The notes under the pieces were generated by a model, which made no database searches, had not been told where the DNA came from, and saw only the letters and a program-made list of their open reading frames with translations. Both the position numbers and the translations under genes were made by a program. Shown here piece after piece: positions 6,446 through 14,794 of a DNA stretch of 64,000 bases. Origin of the DNA: JAYYZW01 sp965217605 (lineage in GTDB: Bacteria; Pseudomonadota; Gammaproteobacteria; Ga0077536); contig CBDCJB010000003.1 of the NCBI GenBank assembly GCA_965217605.1, positions 310,001 through 374,000 of the forward strand. The letters are read 5' to 3'. The first letter of the stretch is position 1. Each line of letters opens with the position of its first letter.

Positions 6446-7945
6446 TCATGCGTGATGAGGTGCCCGCCGTGCCTGCCAGGGCATCGCGGTACCGAGTTGC
6501 GAGGCGAGGCGAATGAGTAAATCGTCCGCGTAGATCTTGGCGATGAACATCATCCCCACGGGCAGGCCGCTGGCGCTCCAGTGCAACGGCAGTGAAATCG
6601 ATGGCTCTCCAGTGGCGTTGGCGACGGGTGTCGACACCACGAATCGAAAATTATTGTCTGCGAGGTGTTCGAGGGCCTTGCCGAATTTAGCGATCGGCCC
6701 CAACGGTATGCGGCTCGAGACTTTCGCAAGGATTAGGTCGGCGCCGCGGGCCTTGAATACGCCGAGTGGCGCGGGCGGCGTTGCGAGCGTTGGCGTAAGC
6801 AATATGTCGTAGTCCGTCATGAACCGGCCGATCTTGCGTACCTCCATTTCAATCACGCGATTGGCAAGCGTCAAGTCGATTGCGGAGAAACATTTTCCGA
6901 GGTTCGCCAGCGCTCGGGTTTCCAGCTCGAAGTCGTCGGCTTGCGGTTTTCGGCCGATGTATTTACGCGCGGACGCGACTTCGGCGCCGGTGCATGCCGC
7001 CACGCGTAACAGATAGCCGGTCGCTAACGCCATTTTATCGATCGGGGGCACCGCATCTTCGACGCTGTGTCCGAGATCCTCGAGCACGGCGACTGTGGCA
7101 TCGAGGCCGCGGATACATTCCGCATCTAGCGGCGCATTGGACAACAACGCTTCACGACAGACGGCAATGCGTAACTGGCCGGCGTCGCGGCCGACTTCTT
7201 CCAAATATGGGCGCGCGGGCGGCGGTGCGCTGTACAGCGTCCCGGCATCGGCTCCGGCAGTTGCATCCAATGCTGCTGCCGTATCGCGTACGCTGCGTGA
7301 GAGTACGCCTTCCTGTACTTGCCCGTACCAGCCTTCGCCGATGATCGGTCCCGATGGATTGCGGCCACGCGACGGTTTCAATCCGACGAGGCCGTTACAT
7401 GAAGCGGGGATCCGAATCGAGCCACCCCCGTCGCTGGCGCCTGCCATGGGTACGATGCCAGCGGCGACGGCCGCCCCGGCGCCGCCGCTCGAACCGCCCG
7501 CCGTGCGCGAGAGATCCCAAGGATTCAAGGTCGCTCCGAAAAGATCGGGTTCAGTTGTGCCCATCAAGCCGAATTCGGGTGTATTGGTCTTGCCGAAGAC
7601 GACGAGCCCGGCCGCCCGGAAGCGCTTGACAATCTCCGCATCGTAATCAGGCACGTGGTCTATGAAGTAGCGCGATCCGATCCGCATCGGTACACCCGCC
7701 CATGCCTGCCCGAGATCCTTCAGAAGAAACGGAACCCCTGAAAACGGCCCCTCGGGTAGATGGCTCTTGACGATGTCCCGCGCGATTTCGGACATGTCGT
7801 GGACCACCGCGTTGATTTCCGGATTGATACGATCACAACGAACGATCGCCTCGTCGAGCAGCTCAGCCGCAGACACATCGCCTTTGTTCACAAGTTCTGC
7901 GAGGCCCACAGCGTCGAAGTTGTCGTATTCCGCAAATCCGCTCAT
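6446..7945 (-). CDS. Amidase signature family hydrolase
   Basis: This 499-residue enzyme belongs to the amidase signature family. The catalytic triad is visible: K76 in FLLKDLG, the cis-Ser at about 152-153 in GGSSGG, and the nucleophile S176 in SDGGGSIRIP. Such enzymes hydrolyse carboxamides to acid and ammonia; the substrate cannot be deduced. The length is typical (450-520). There is no signal peptide, so it is cytoplasmic. It lies immediately upstream of the metallo-hydrolase gene on the same strand and is divergent from the cupin gene at 8102. Confidence 0.9.
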   Translation of the reverse strand: MSGFAEYDNFDAVGLAELVNKGDVSAAELLDEAIVRCDRINPEINAVVHDMSEIARDIVKSHLPEGPFSGVPFLLKDLGQAWAGVPMRIGSRYFIDHVPDYDAEIVKRFRAAGLVVFGKTNTPEFGLMGTTEPDLFGATLNPWDLSRTAGGSSGGAGAAVAAGIVPMAGASDGGGSIRIPASCNGLVGLKPSRGRNPSGPIIGEGWYGQVQEGVLSRSVRDTAAALDATAGADAGTLYSAPPPARPYLEEVGRDAGQLRIAVCREALLSNAPLDAECIRGLDATVAVLEDLGHSVEDAVPPIDKMALATGYLLRVAACTGAEVASARKYIGRKPQADDFELETRALANLGKCFSAIDLTLANRVIEMEVRKIGRFMTDYDILLTPTLATPPAPLGVFKARGADLILAKVSSRIPLGPIAKFGKALEHLADNNFRFVVSTPVANATGEPSISLPLHWSASGLPVGMMFIAKIYADDLLIRLASQLGTAMPWQARRAPHHA

Positions 7946-8024
7946 GGTGGTGGAGTTTCCGCCGGGTCACTGAAGCGTGCTTAATCTCCCATATATCCTT
8001 TAGTTAAGAAAGACGATCGGCACA

Positions 8025-8052
8025 TTGGTACTCGCCGGCGTGCGCTTATGAT
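8025..8052 (+). promoter_or_regulatory. Candidate sigma70-type promoter for the cupin gene
   Basis: TTGGTA (8025-8030) and TATGAT (8047-8052) are separated by 16 bp in the divergent region 7946-8101, about 50 bp before the start codon. This is a visual match only. Confidence 0.35.
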
Positions 8053-8101
8053 AGATTTCCGACCATTGATTCGACGAACGTAAACGAGCAGAGGTAAATT
8101 T

Positions 8102-8533
8102 ATGAACGCGGCAGTCGTAGAAGAACGAGGCGTGCAAGTCGCCAAAGGCATGATCAGTCAAAATGATTGGGTTACTTGTACGGATGCCATCGTGATGAAG
8201 GTCCTATCGGTCGATGAGTCGAGAAACTCTGTCGAATTCCTGATGAAGATCGCAGCGGGATTCAACTCAGGCCTGCATCGCCACACCTGTGAGACGTCTG
8301 TGCTCGTCCTCGAAGGCAAAGTCGTCAATCGCACGACCGGTTGCGAATTCGGCCCGGGTGACTATTGCTATCAGGCGTATAACGACGAACACGTAGAAGA
8401 GTTTATCGAAGAAACCATCGTCTACGGCAGCTATCGCGGCGACAGCGACAAGCTGGTCGAATTCATCGATGAACATGGCGAAATCTGCGGCGAATTCAAA
8501 GTTTCCGATTTCGCGGCGGCGTTACCGAAATAG
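8102..8533 (+). CDS. Single-domain cupin protein
   Basis: This 143-residue protein has one cupin fold. Motif 1 is seen as GLHRHTCETSVLVLEGKV (two His and a Glu as metal ligands) and motif 2 around FGPGDYCYQAYNDEH. It resembles small cupin dioxygenases of the acetylacetone- or dihydroxyacetophenone-cleaving type, but other cupins look the same at this level, so the reaction is not assigned. An AGAGG ribosome-binding site precedes the ATG. The gene is convergent with the lactonase-like gene at 8589, separated by a perfect palindrome. Confidence 0.75.
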   Translation: MNAAVVEERGVQVAKGMISQNDWVTCTDAIVMKVLSVDESRNSVEFLMKIAAGFNSGLHRHTCETSVLVLEGKVVNRTTGCEFGPGDYCYQAYNDEHVEEFIEETIVYGSYRGDSDKLVEFIDEHGEICGEFKVSDFAAALPK

Positions 8534-8555
8534 CTTAGCGGTCTCAATTCATTTC

Positions 8556-8581
8556 GCCCGTAGGAGCCGGCTCCTACGGGC
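8556..8581. terminator. Perfect 26-bp palindrome between convergent genes
   Basis: GCCCGTAGGAGCC is followed directly by its reverse complement. It could fold as a bidirectional terminator hairpin, though it has no clear U-run. It also resembles the GTAGGAGC-type dispersed REP sequences; see 56291-56348. Confidence 0.55.
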
Positions 8582-8588
8582 TATTCAT

Positions 8589-9347
8589 TTAAGCCATCCG
8601 TTGCGGCGCTTTGACTACGCTCGGCCAGAAGTCGGGATCGTGGCCGTAGACTATTTCCGCGCCGCGGCTTTGCAGATCACGCAGTTTGTGCAGGGACGCG
8701 ACAGCGCCTTCACGGTCGTAAAGGACGCCGGGCATGTGTAATTCATCGAGCGTGCGTTTGAGGTAGCAGGCATCGCCCGTTAAAACGAATTCCCTGACGC
8801 CCGTGCGCACCCGCAGTGACTGGTGCCCCGGCGTGTGACCGTAGGTCGGCATACAGACCACGCTGGCGTCACCGAAAATATCGTATTCGCCATTCACCTG
8901 CTGAATATCCTGCCCGGTGACGTAGTCGGTCGGGTAGTAGCCGAGATCGGGTTCCGATTTTGTCGCCCATGCCCATTCCTTTTTCTGCACCACGATCGGT
9001 GCGTCCGTGATCTTGCAGTTACCGCCGCAATGATCGAAATGCAGATGCGAATTGACGAGATGGGAAACGTCCGCGACGTCGATATCGACCGCCGCCAGAC
9101 AGGCTTCGATCGCTTCGTCACCGCGATAATGAACTTCAACCAGTTCATTGAGATCCGCGCCGAAATAATCCAGGGGATCGCTGCGCAACTTATCGTGCAG
9201 CCCCGAATCGAACAGCACCGTTCCCTTCGCGTGCTTGATGAGAAAAGCGGGTACCGGCACCGTCATCATGCCTTCTTCGTTCTCTAGAAACGTCCCCGTC
9301 GGCATCGTGAGTTGGCCACAATCAAAAGCGTACAGTTCAACCGTCAT
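8589..9347 (-). CDS. Metallo-beta-lactamase-fold lactonase-like protein (AHL lactonase family)
   Basis: This 252-residue protein has the motif NSHLHFDHCGGN (H101, H103, D105, H106) plus YGHTPGHQS and LTGDACYLK, which together supply the two-zinc site of the N-acyl-homoserine-lactone lactonase family. Members open lactone rings, including quorum-sensing signals, but many have other substrates. No LuxI or LuxR gene is nearby. A GGGAAG ribosome-binding site precedes the ATG. There is no signal peptide, so it is cytoplasmic. The gene is convergent with the cupin gene and divergent from folD. Confidence 0.8.
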   Translation of the reverse strand: MTVELYAFDCGQLTMPTGTFLENEEGMMTVPVPAFLIKHAKGTVLFDSGLHDKLRSDPLDYFGADLNELVEVHYRGDEAIEACLAAVDIDVADVSHLVNSHLHFDHCGGNCKITDAPIVVQKKEWAWATKSEPDLGYYPTDYVTGQDIQQVNGEYDIFGDASVVCMPTYGHTPGHQSLRVRTGVREFVLTGDACYLKRTLDELHMPGVLYDREGAVASLHKLRDLQSRGAEIVYGHDPDFWPSVVKAPQRMA

Positions 9348-9426
9348 GTGCTTCCCTTTGAATCGACTCCCCTGAGCCTGACACTATAATGCGCGTCGCG
9401 ATCAAGATTATGCCAAGGAGCCATAA

Positions 9427-10278
9427 ATGTCAGCAGTGGTGCTGGACGGCAAAGCGCTGGCCGCCGCGCAGGAAGAGGCATTGGCCAGGCGCGTCGGCGC
9501 GCTCAAAGGGGAAGCAGGGGGCCGCGTACCGATCCTCGCGACGATCCTCGTCGGTGACGATCCGGCGTCAGCGACCTACGTCAAAATGAAGGGTAACGCG
9601 TGCAAGCGGATCGGCATGGACTCAATGAAGGTCGAGCTCGGTAACGACACGACGACAGCGCAGCTTTTGGATCAAATCGACGCGCTCAATGCGGATCCGG
9701 ACGTCCACGGCATCCTGCTTCAGCATCCCGTACCGGGACAGGTTAATGAACGTGCGTGTTTCGATCGCATCGCGCTCAACAAAGACGTCGACGGCGTGAC
9801 CACGCACGGATTCGGACGGATGGCGATGGGCGAAGCGGCCTACGGATCGGCCACGCCGGCCGGCATAATGCGCATGCTCGCCCATTACGACATTGCGCTC
9901 GAAGGCAAACTCGCCGTCGTCGTCGGCCGCAGTCCGATCCTGGGCAAGCCGATGGCGATGATGCTGCTCAATGCGCATGCCACGGTAGTCGTATGTCATT
10001 CACGCACCCGCGAACTCGCCGATCTGGTACGGCAGGCCGATCTCGTGGTCGGTGCCGTCGGCAAACCGGAATTCATACGCGGCGACTGGATCAAGGACGG
10101 CGCGGTGGTCGTCGATGCCGGATTCCATCCGGGCGGCGTGGGTGACGTCGAACTCAGCACGATAACCGGGCGTATCGCGGCTTACACACCGGTACCGGGA
10201 GGCGTCGGTCCCATGACGATCAATACGTTGATCGCGCAGACCGTGGCGGCGGCCGAGCGTCATGCTGGACTCGCGTGA
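9427..10278 (+). CDS. folD: Bifunctional methylenetetrahydrofolate dehydrogenase/cyclohydrolase
   Basis: This 283-residue FolD homologue interconverts 5,10-methylene-, methenyl- and 10-formyl-tetrahydrofolate. The catalytic YVKMK (Y51, K55) is present, as are the NADP-binding GRSPILGKPMAM segment and the C-terminal TPVPGGVGPMT signature. Two usually conserved segments differ: QLPLP is QHPVP, and the PCTP loop reads SATPAG, so the Cys is absent. It may be a divergent FolD subtype or a paralogue of a housekeeping copy elsewhere. AAGGAG precedes the ATG. It stands alone between divergent and unrelated genes. Confidence 0.9.
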   Translation: MSAVVLDGKALAAAQEEALARRVGALKGEAGGRVPILATILVGDDPASATYVKMKGNACKRIGMDSMKVELGNDTTTAQLLDQIDALNADPDVHGILLQHPVPGQVNERACFDRIALNKDVDGVTTHGFGRMAMGEAAYGSATPAGIMRMLAHYDIALEGKLAVVVGRSPILGKPMAMMLLNAHATVVVCHSRTRELADLVRQADLVVGAVGKPEFIRGDWIKDGAVVVDAGFHPGGVGDVELSTITGRIAAYTPVPGGVGPMTINTLIAQTVAAAERHAGLA

Positions 10279-10411
10279 ATGCCCTGCTCTGCATTCGGAT
10301 CGTGAGTTCACATTGGCCCGTTGCGGCTAGGTTATCGGCATAGTTAAGGAGGAACTGGCCCGGCCGCGCTGGTTCTTACGCGATCGCTTTCGTCATATAC
10401 TCGCCCTCATC

Positions 10412-11632
10412 ATGAGCGTTCCGCACGAACATCTTCTGACCGGATTCCGCATACTCGATCTGACGCGCGCCCTGGCGGGCCCGACCGCGACCCGTTTGTT
10501 TGCCGAAATGGGCGCCGAAGTCATCAAAGTCGAAAGCGCGCCCGACGGCGATCTCATTCGGGCGGTTTCGAAACTCCGCAACGAACGCGGCCTGTTCTTC
10601 GTGCAACAAAATTTGAACAAGAAGAGCGTTTGTGTCGATTTTCGCAAACCCGATGGCATGGCGATCATCCGCGAGCTGGTCACACAATGCGATGTAGTGG
10701 TAGAAAATTACAAACCGGGCACCATGGCGAAGATGGGTTTGGACTATGACGAGCTGAAGAAGCTGCGCGAGGACATCATCCTGTGCTCGATCTCCGCGCT
10801 CGGTCAGACAGGCCCACTGTCCAGGCAACCGGGTTACGATTACATCGCTCAGGCCTATGCCGGCGTCACCTCGATGATCGGCGAAGCGGATGAAGCGCCC
10901 TATATCCCTCTGGTCGCCGTCGGCGACGTCTCTACGGGTGTTACCGCGGCGTTCGGGATCGCGGCGGCCCTGTTGAACCGTGCACGGACCGGTGAAGGAC
11001 AGCATCTGGATATCGCCATACTGGATTGCTATTACCACTGCCACGAAATCAACGTCCATCAGATCAGCGGCAGTAATGGCGAGCTCAATCCAACGCGCGG
11101 TGGCCGTCATGTAACCTACGTTTGCCCAGCGGGCGTTCACCGGGGACCCGGCGGTGATGTAATGTTGATGGGATTTCTCCAACATTGGCCCGACTTGTGT
11201 ACGGCCATGGGCCGCCCCGACCTCGTCGACGACGAACGCTACGCGACGGATGCGGACCGGCTCGAACGCCGCGATGACCTGGTGGAACTGATCGAAGACT
11301 GGTTGGCGACGTTCCCGGACGTTAACGCCGTGATAGAGCATTTGCAGTCGCACGGCGTGCCCTGCGCGCCGATCTTGAGCGTCGCGGAAACCCTCACCCA
11401 TCCGCACATCGTCGAACGCGGCACCATTCGCACGATAACCGATCCCGTTGCGGGCGAATTCCAGATCCCCGGACACCCCATCAAGACCTCGGGTTACCCC
11501 GCGGACAACGACTATGTGGCGCCGTGCCTGGGGGAGCACAATGCGGAAGTCCTGAGCGGTATATTGGGTAAGAGCGACAGCGATATAGAAGCGCTGCAAA
11601 GCGCCGGCGTGCTGCACTCTGGTGACGTCTAG
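10412..11632 (+). CDS. CoA-transferase family III (CaiB/BaiF)
   Basis: This 406-residue protein begins with the family pattern (ILDLTRALAGPTATRLFAEMG, then AEVIKVE) and carries NARTGEGQ-type and LDIAILDCYY segments around the position of the catalytic Asp. Family III enzymes move CoA between carboxylic acids. It is the first gene of an operon with two MaoC proteins, an acyl-CoA dehydrogenase and a malyl-CoA-lyase-like enzyme. It probably activates the dicarboxylate that this pathway degrades, in the manner of mesaconate or itaconate CoA-transferases; this is an inference from context. The next gene overlaps its end by 11 nt. Confidence 0.88.
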   Translation: MSVPHEHLLTGFRILDLTRALAGPTATRLFAEMGAEVIKVESAPDGDLIRAVSKLRNERGLFFVQQNLNKKSVCVDFRKPDGMAIIRELVTQCDVVVENYKPGTMAKMGLDYDELKKLREDIILCSISALGQTGPLSRQPGYDYIAQAYAGVTSMIGEADEAPYIPLVAVGDVSTGVTAAFGIAAALLNRARTGEGQHLDIAILDCYYHCHEINVHQISGSNGELNPTRGGRHVTYVCPAGVHRGPGGDVMLMGFLQHWPDLCTAMGRPDLVDDERYATDADRLERRDDLVELIEDWLATFPDVNAVIEHLQSHGVPCAPILSVAETLTHPHIVERGTIRTITDPVAGEFQIPGHPIKTSGYPADNDYVAPCLGEHNAEVLSGILGKSDSDIEALQSAGVLHSGDV

Positions 11633-12140
11633 AGATGTGACTTCTGGCGCTGATCTCAAAGCCACCGCCCGCCACCTCGCCAAAGGCCATCTGTTTGAAG
11701 ACTTCTCGGTCGGGCAGGTGTTCGAACATCATTGGGGCCGCACGCTGTCACAGGCGGAAAACGCGCTGTTCTCGACGCTCACCTTGCATTTCAATCCGCA
11801 CTACTTCAATGCCGTATACGCGACCGAACACGGGCATCCCGATACGCTGCTCAATCCCTTATTGATCTTCAACACGGTTTTCGGATTGAGTGTCGAGGAT
11901 CTGAGTGAAGCGGGCATGGGGCCGTTTCTGGGCGTCGATGAGCTGACCTTCCACACACCCGGTTACGCGGGCGATACGTTCAGCGCACGCAGTACCGTCG
12001 TCGACATGCGGGATTCCGGCAAGCGGCCGGCATTCGGTATCGTCACCTGGCATACGGAAGGCTTCAATCAAACGGGCGAACGCGTGATCGATTTCAAGCG
12101 GGCCAACCTGGTCGGCCGGCGCGAAAAGTTGAACGTATGA
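11622..12140 (+). CDS. MaoC-like hotdog hydratase (first of two)
   Basis: This 172-residue single-hotdog protein opens, after a short leader, with HLFEDFSVGQVFEHHWGRTL and LTLHFNPHYFN, as in the mesaconyl-CoA hydratase branch of MaoC enzymes; the Asn-Pro-His segment sits at the expected catalytic place. It would add water to an enoyl-CoA double bond. The GTG at 11622 overlaps the CoA-transferase end; a second GTG at 11637 is an alternative start. A second MaoC gene follows after the dehydrogenase, so the pair could form one heteromeric hydratase equivalent to the double-hotdog enzymes. Confidence 0.82.
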   Translation: MTSRDVTSGADLKATARHLAKGHLFEDFSVGQVFEHHWGRTLSQAENALFSTLTLHFNPHYFNAVYATEHGHPDTLLNPLLIFNTVFGLSVEDLSEAGMGPFLGVDELTFHTPGYAGDTFSARSTVVDMRDSGKRPAFGIVTWHTEGFNQTGERVIDFKRANLVGRREKLNV

Positions 12141-12159
12141 GCAGGCGAACATAAACGTT

Positions 12160-13344
12160 ATGGATCAAGCCACCGTGGAACATCGCTATATCACGGACGA
12201 ACGCCGAATGATCATCGACACGGCGCGCCAGTTCACGCTCGAAGAGGTGTTACCGGTGGCCAATGCGCTCGATCCGGTGCAAGGTGAGATCCCGCTCGCG
12301 CTGCGCCAAAAGCTCGCGGATATGGGTTATTTCGGGATTCGGATCCCGGAAGCGTACGGCGGCAGCGGACTCGGGTGCTTTGAATATTGTCTCGTGACCG
12401 AGCAGCTTGCCCGTGGTTGGATGAGCGTGGCGAGCATCATCGCCCGCGGCAACGGCACCCTGACGATGGACCTGCTTTCCGACGAGCGGCGCACGGAGAT
12501 GTTGCCGCGCGTTGCCCGGGGCGAGTATCTCGCAGCGATGTCTTTGTCTGAACCCGACACGGGTTCGGATCTCGCGTCGATCTCCTGCCGTGCGGAACGC
12601 GACGGCGAAGATTGGGTGATCACGGGCAATAAATACTGGTGCACGTTCGCCGATGGCGCCGACTACATCGTGCTATTCGCCCGCTCGGCGCCGCCCCCGG
12701 ACGAGAACAAGCGCCACCTTGGCATCAGCGCGTTCATCATCGATAAGGAGCGGGGCTCGCTTCCCGACGGCATGCACGGCAGCGAGATCCCGAAGATCGG
12801 CTATTTCGGCTGGAAGACCTGGGAACTCGCTTTCGACGGATACCGTCTGCCGGGGAGTGCCCTCATCGGCGAGGAAGGCAAGGCTTTTTACGCGCTCGCA
12901 AAAGGATTGGATGAAGCGCGTGCGCACACGGCGGCGCGCTCTATCGGCTGTGCGCAAGGCGCGTTGGAAGATGCGCTCGAGTACGCGCAAGAGCGCAAAC
13001 AGTTCGGGCGTCCGATCGCTGCATTCCAGGATTTGCGTTTCAAACTTGCGCGCATGGCGACCGAGGTCGAAGCGGCGCGGCAGTTGCTGTACTACGTCTG
13101 CGACAAGATCGACTCCGGCGAGCGTTGCGATAAAGAGGCATCGATGGTCAAGTACTTTGCCAGTGAAATGTCCGAACGGGTCACGAGCGACGCCTTGCAG
13201 ATCCTCGGCGGCGCCGGCTATACGAAGCTGCACGCGGTCGAACGGCACTGGCGCGACGCGCGACTGACCAAGATCTTCGAAGGCACTTCGGAAATTCAGT
13301 TGCGTATCATTTCAGATCACCTGCTGGGCAAGGCCGGGCGTTAA
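12160..13344 (+). CDS. Acyl-CoA dehydrogenase
   Basis: This 394-residue FAD-dependent acyl-CoA dehydrogenase has the signatures AMSLSEPDTGSDLASI and QILGGAGYTK, with the catalytic base at about E374 in KIFEGTSEIQ. It introduces an alpha,beta double bond into an acyl-CoA and passes electrons to ETF. Its place between two MaoC hydratases and upstream of a malyl-CoA-lyase-like gene suggests a methylsuccinyl-CoA-like or other branched substrate, but it is shorter than characterised methylsuccinyl-CoA dehydrogenases, so the substrate is left open. The stop overlaps the next start as TAATG. Confidence 0.9.
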   Translation: MDQATVEHRYITDERRMIIDTARQFTLEEVLPVANALDPVQGEIPLALRQKLADMGYFGIRIPEAYGGSGLGCFEYCLVTEQLARGWMSVASIIARGNGTLTMDLLSDERRTEMLPRVARGEYLAAMSLSEPDTGSDLASISCRAERDGEDWVITGNKYWCTFADGADYIVLFARSAPPPDENKRHLGISAFIIDKERGSLPDGMHGSEIPKIGYFGWKTWELAFDGYRLPGSALIGEEGKAFYALAKGLDEARAHTAARSIGCAQGALEDALEYAQERKQFGRPIAAFQDLRFKLARMATEVEAARQLLYYVCDKIDSGERCDKEASMVKYFASEMSERVTSDALQILGGAGYTKLHAVERHWRDARLTKIFEGTSEIQLRIISDHLLGKAGR

Positions 13345-13808
13345 TGACCTTGTACTTCGAAGATTTCGAAGCGGGCGAAGTTCTACGCCATCACCGCGGC
13401 AAGACCTTGACTGAAATGGATCAGGTTTTGATCACCAACCTCGTGATGAACACGGCCGCCGGCCATTTCGACGAAGAGATCATGAAGGATCACATGTTCG
13501 GCCAGCGGGTAGCCTTCGGCGGCGTCACGATAGCCTTGATCATCGGCCTGGCGGCTCAAGACACGGCTGAGAACGCCCTCGCTGAACTGTCACTCGACAA
13601 GATTCGGCTGACCCATCCGGTCTTTCACGGTGACACCCTCTATGCCTATTCGAAGGTGGTGGACAAGCACGATGCCGAGCGCGATGACGCCGGCATCGTC
13701 GAGTTCCACCACTGGGGCGTCAATCAGGACGATGAAATCGTATTCGAGGGTGATCGCCGTGTGCTCATAAAGCGGCGCAGTCACTGGATGAAGGAGGATC
13801 CGGTATGA
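13344..13808 (+). CDS. MaoC-like hotdog hydratase (second of two)
   Basis: This 154-residue single-hotdog MaoC protein starts with LYFEDFEAGEVLRHHRGKTL and has an MNTAAGHFDEE segment, with the Asn and His of the hydratase motif, plus GQRVAFGGVTIALIIGL. It is related to the protein at 11622-12140 but clearly diverged. The TAATG overlap with the upstream gene and the ATGA overlap with the downstream gene indicate translational coupling. The likely role is hydration of the enoyl-CoA product before lyase cleavage, alone or as a partner of the first MaoC. Confidence 0.82.
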   Translation: MTLYFEDFEAGEVLRHHRGKTLTEMDQVLITNLVMNTAAGHFDEEIMKDHMFGQRVAFGGVTIALIIGLAAQDTAENALAELSLDKIRLTHPVFHGDTLYAYSKVVDKHDAERDDAGIVEFHHWGVNQDDEIVFEGDRRVLIKRRSHWMKEDPV

Positions 13809-14719
13809 CGACGAAGCGCCCATTGCGCCTACGCCGCGCTGAACTGGCCGTTCCCGGCAGTAGCGAAAGAATGATGCAAAAAGCTGCACAACTGGATGTC
13901 GATCTCGTGTTTCTCGATCTCGAAGACGCCGTCGCCCCGGCGGAGAAGGTCGCCACGCGGCCGAACGTGGTGCAGGCCTTGAACGAGCTCGATTGGGGCA
14001 AGAGCGTCCGCTGCGTACGCATCAACGATTTGGAAACGCACCTGGCTTATGAAGACATTATCGAAGTGGTCGAAGGCGCGCGCGAAAACCTCGACGTCAT
14101 CATTATCCCCAAGGTCAAAACGGCCTTCGACGTGCAATGGGTCGCGTTGTTGCTGGACCAGATCGAGACCAAGCTCGGCCTGACCAAACGCATCGGCCTC
14201 GAGGTCCTAATCGAAGAAGTCGAGGCGATGGCCAATGTCGAAGCGATCGCCGGCGCGTCGCCGCGGCTCGAAGCGTTGATCTACGGCGTCGGCGATTATT
14301 CGGCGTCGCAGGGGATCAATCCGGACGTCTTCAAGGAGTCGCATAGCTATCCCGGTGACGTGTGGCACTACGGACGTAACAAGATCAGCATCGCCGCGCG
14401 TATGCACGGTATCGATTTCATCGATGGACCGTATCCGAATTTCAAGGATCCGGACGGCTACACGCGCGAATGCGAGCGCGGCATGTTTCTGGGCGCGGTT
14501 GGCAAGTGGGCGATCCACCCGTCGCAGGTCGAACTCGCGCAACAGGCGTTCACACCCGATGAGGACGTCGTGGCGCGCGCGCGTAAGATGAACGAGGCGT
14601 ACCTCGCGGCGGTCGAGGACGGTAAGGGCGCGGCGCAAGTCGATGGGGTCATGGTCGATGCGGCGACGATGCGGCTGTACAACGGCGTATTAGCGATGGC
14701 CGAGCGCATCGGCATGTAA
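13805..14719 (+). CDS. CitE/malyl-CoA lyase-like CoA-ester lyase
   Basis: This 304-residue HpcH/HpaI-CitE family protein starts with RRAELAVPGSSERMM and VFLDLEDAVAP (metal-binding Glu and Asp region). Later segments are GLEVLIEEVEAMANVEAI and GDYSASQGIN, and KWAIHPSQVELA lies near the end. This resembles L-malyl-CoA/beta-methylmalyl-CoA lyases, which split malyl-CoA-type esters into acyl-CoA plus glyoxylate, or citramalyl-CoA into acetyl-CoA plus pyruvate. It ends the five-gene operon. The substrate is inferred from the preceding CoA-transferase, dehydrogenase and hydratases and is not proven. Confidence 0.85.
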   Translation: MTTKRPLRLRRAELAVPGSSERMMQKAAQLDVDLVFLDLEDAVAPAEKVATRPNVVQALNELDWGKSVRCVRINDLETHLAYEDIIEVVEGARENLDVIIIPKVKTAFDVQWVALLLDQIETKLGLTKRIGLEVLIEEVEAMANVEAIAGASPRLEALIYGVGDYSASQGINPDVFKESHSYPGDVWHYGRNKISIAARMHGIDFIDGPYPNFKDPDGYTRECERGMFLGAVGKWAIHPSQVELAQQAFTPDEDVVARARKMNEAYLAAVEDGKGAAQVDGVMVDAATMRLYNGVLAMAERIGM

Positions 14720-14739
14720 GCAAAACAAACGGAGCCCAT

Positions 14740-14773
14740 GTAGCCCGGAAGGAGCGTAGCGGAATCCGGGATC
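14740..14773 (+). repeat. REP-like dispersed repeat, single copy
   Basis: GTAGCCCGGAAGGAGCGTAGC continues to GGAATCCGGGATC. It is the same repeat type as 16455-16484 and the arms of 22129-22200 and 41846-41916, with a short CCCGGA/TCCGGG inverted repeat. It lies in the gap after the lyase gene. Confidence 0.7.
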
Positions 14774-14794
14774 ATTCTAACGACGGAGCAAAAA

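Noticed and set aside
8556..8581. Possible CRISPR or phage attachment site at the perfect palindrome
   Set aside because: Single occurrence between convergent genes; a terminator or REP hairpin explains it. No CRISPR repeat-spacer pattern exists anywhere in the window.
8589..9347. Quorum-quenching module
   Set aside because: The lactonase-like enzyme has the right motif but no LuxI/LuxR or signal-related neighbour, so a signalling role is not claimed.
10376..11683. 435-residue minus-strand ORF opposite the CoA-transferase
   Set aside because: It is a shadow of the plus-strand CaiB/BaiF gene; composition follows the antisense of its codon pattern and no family motif is visible.
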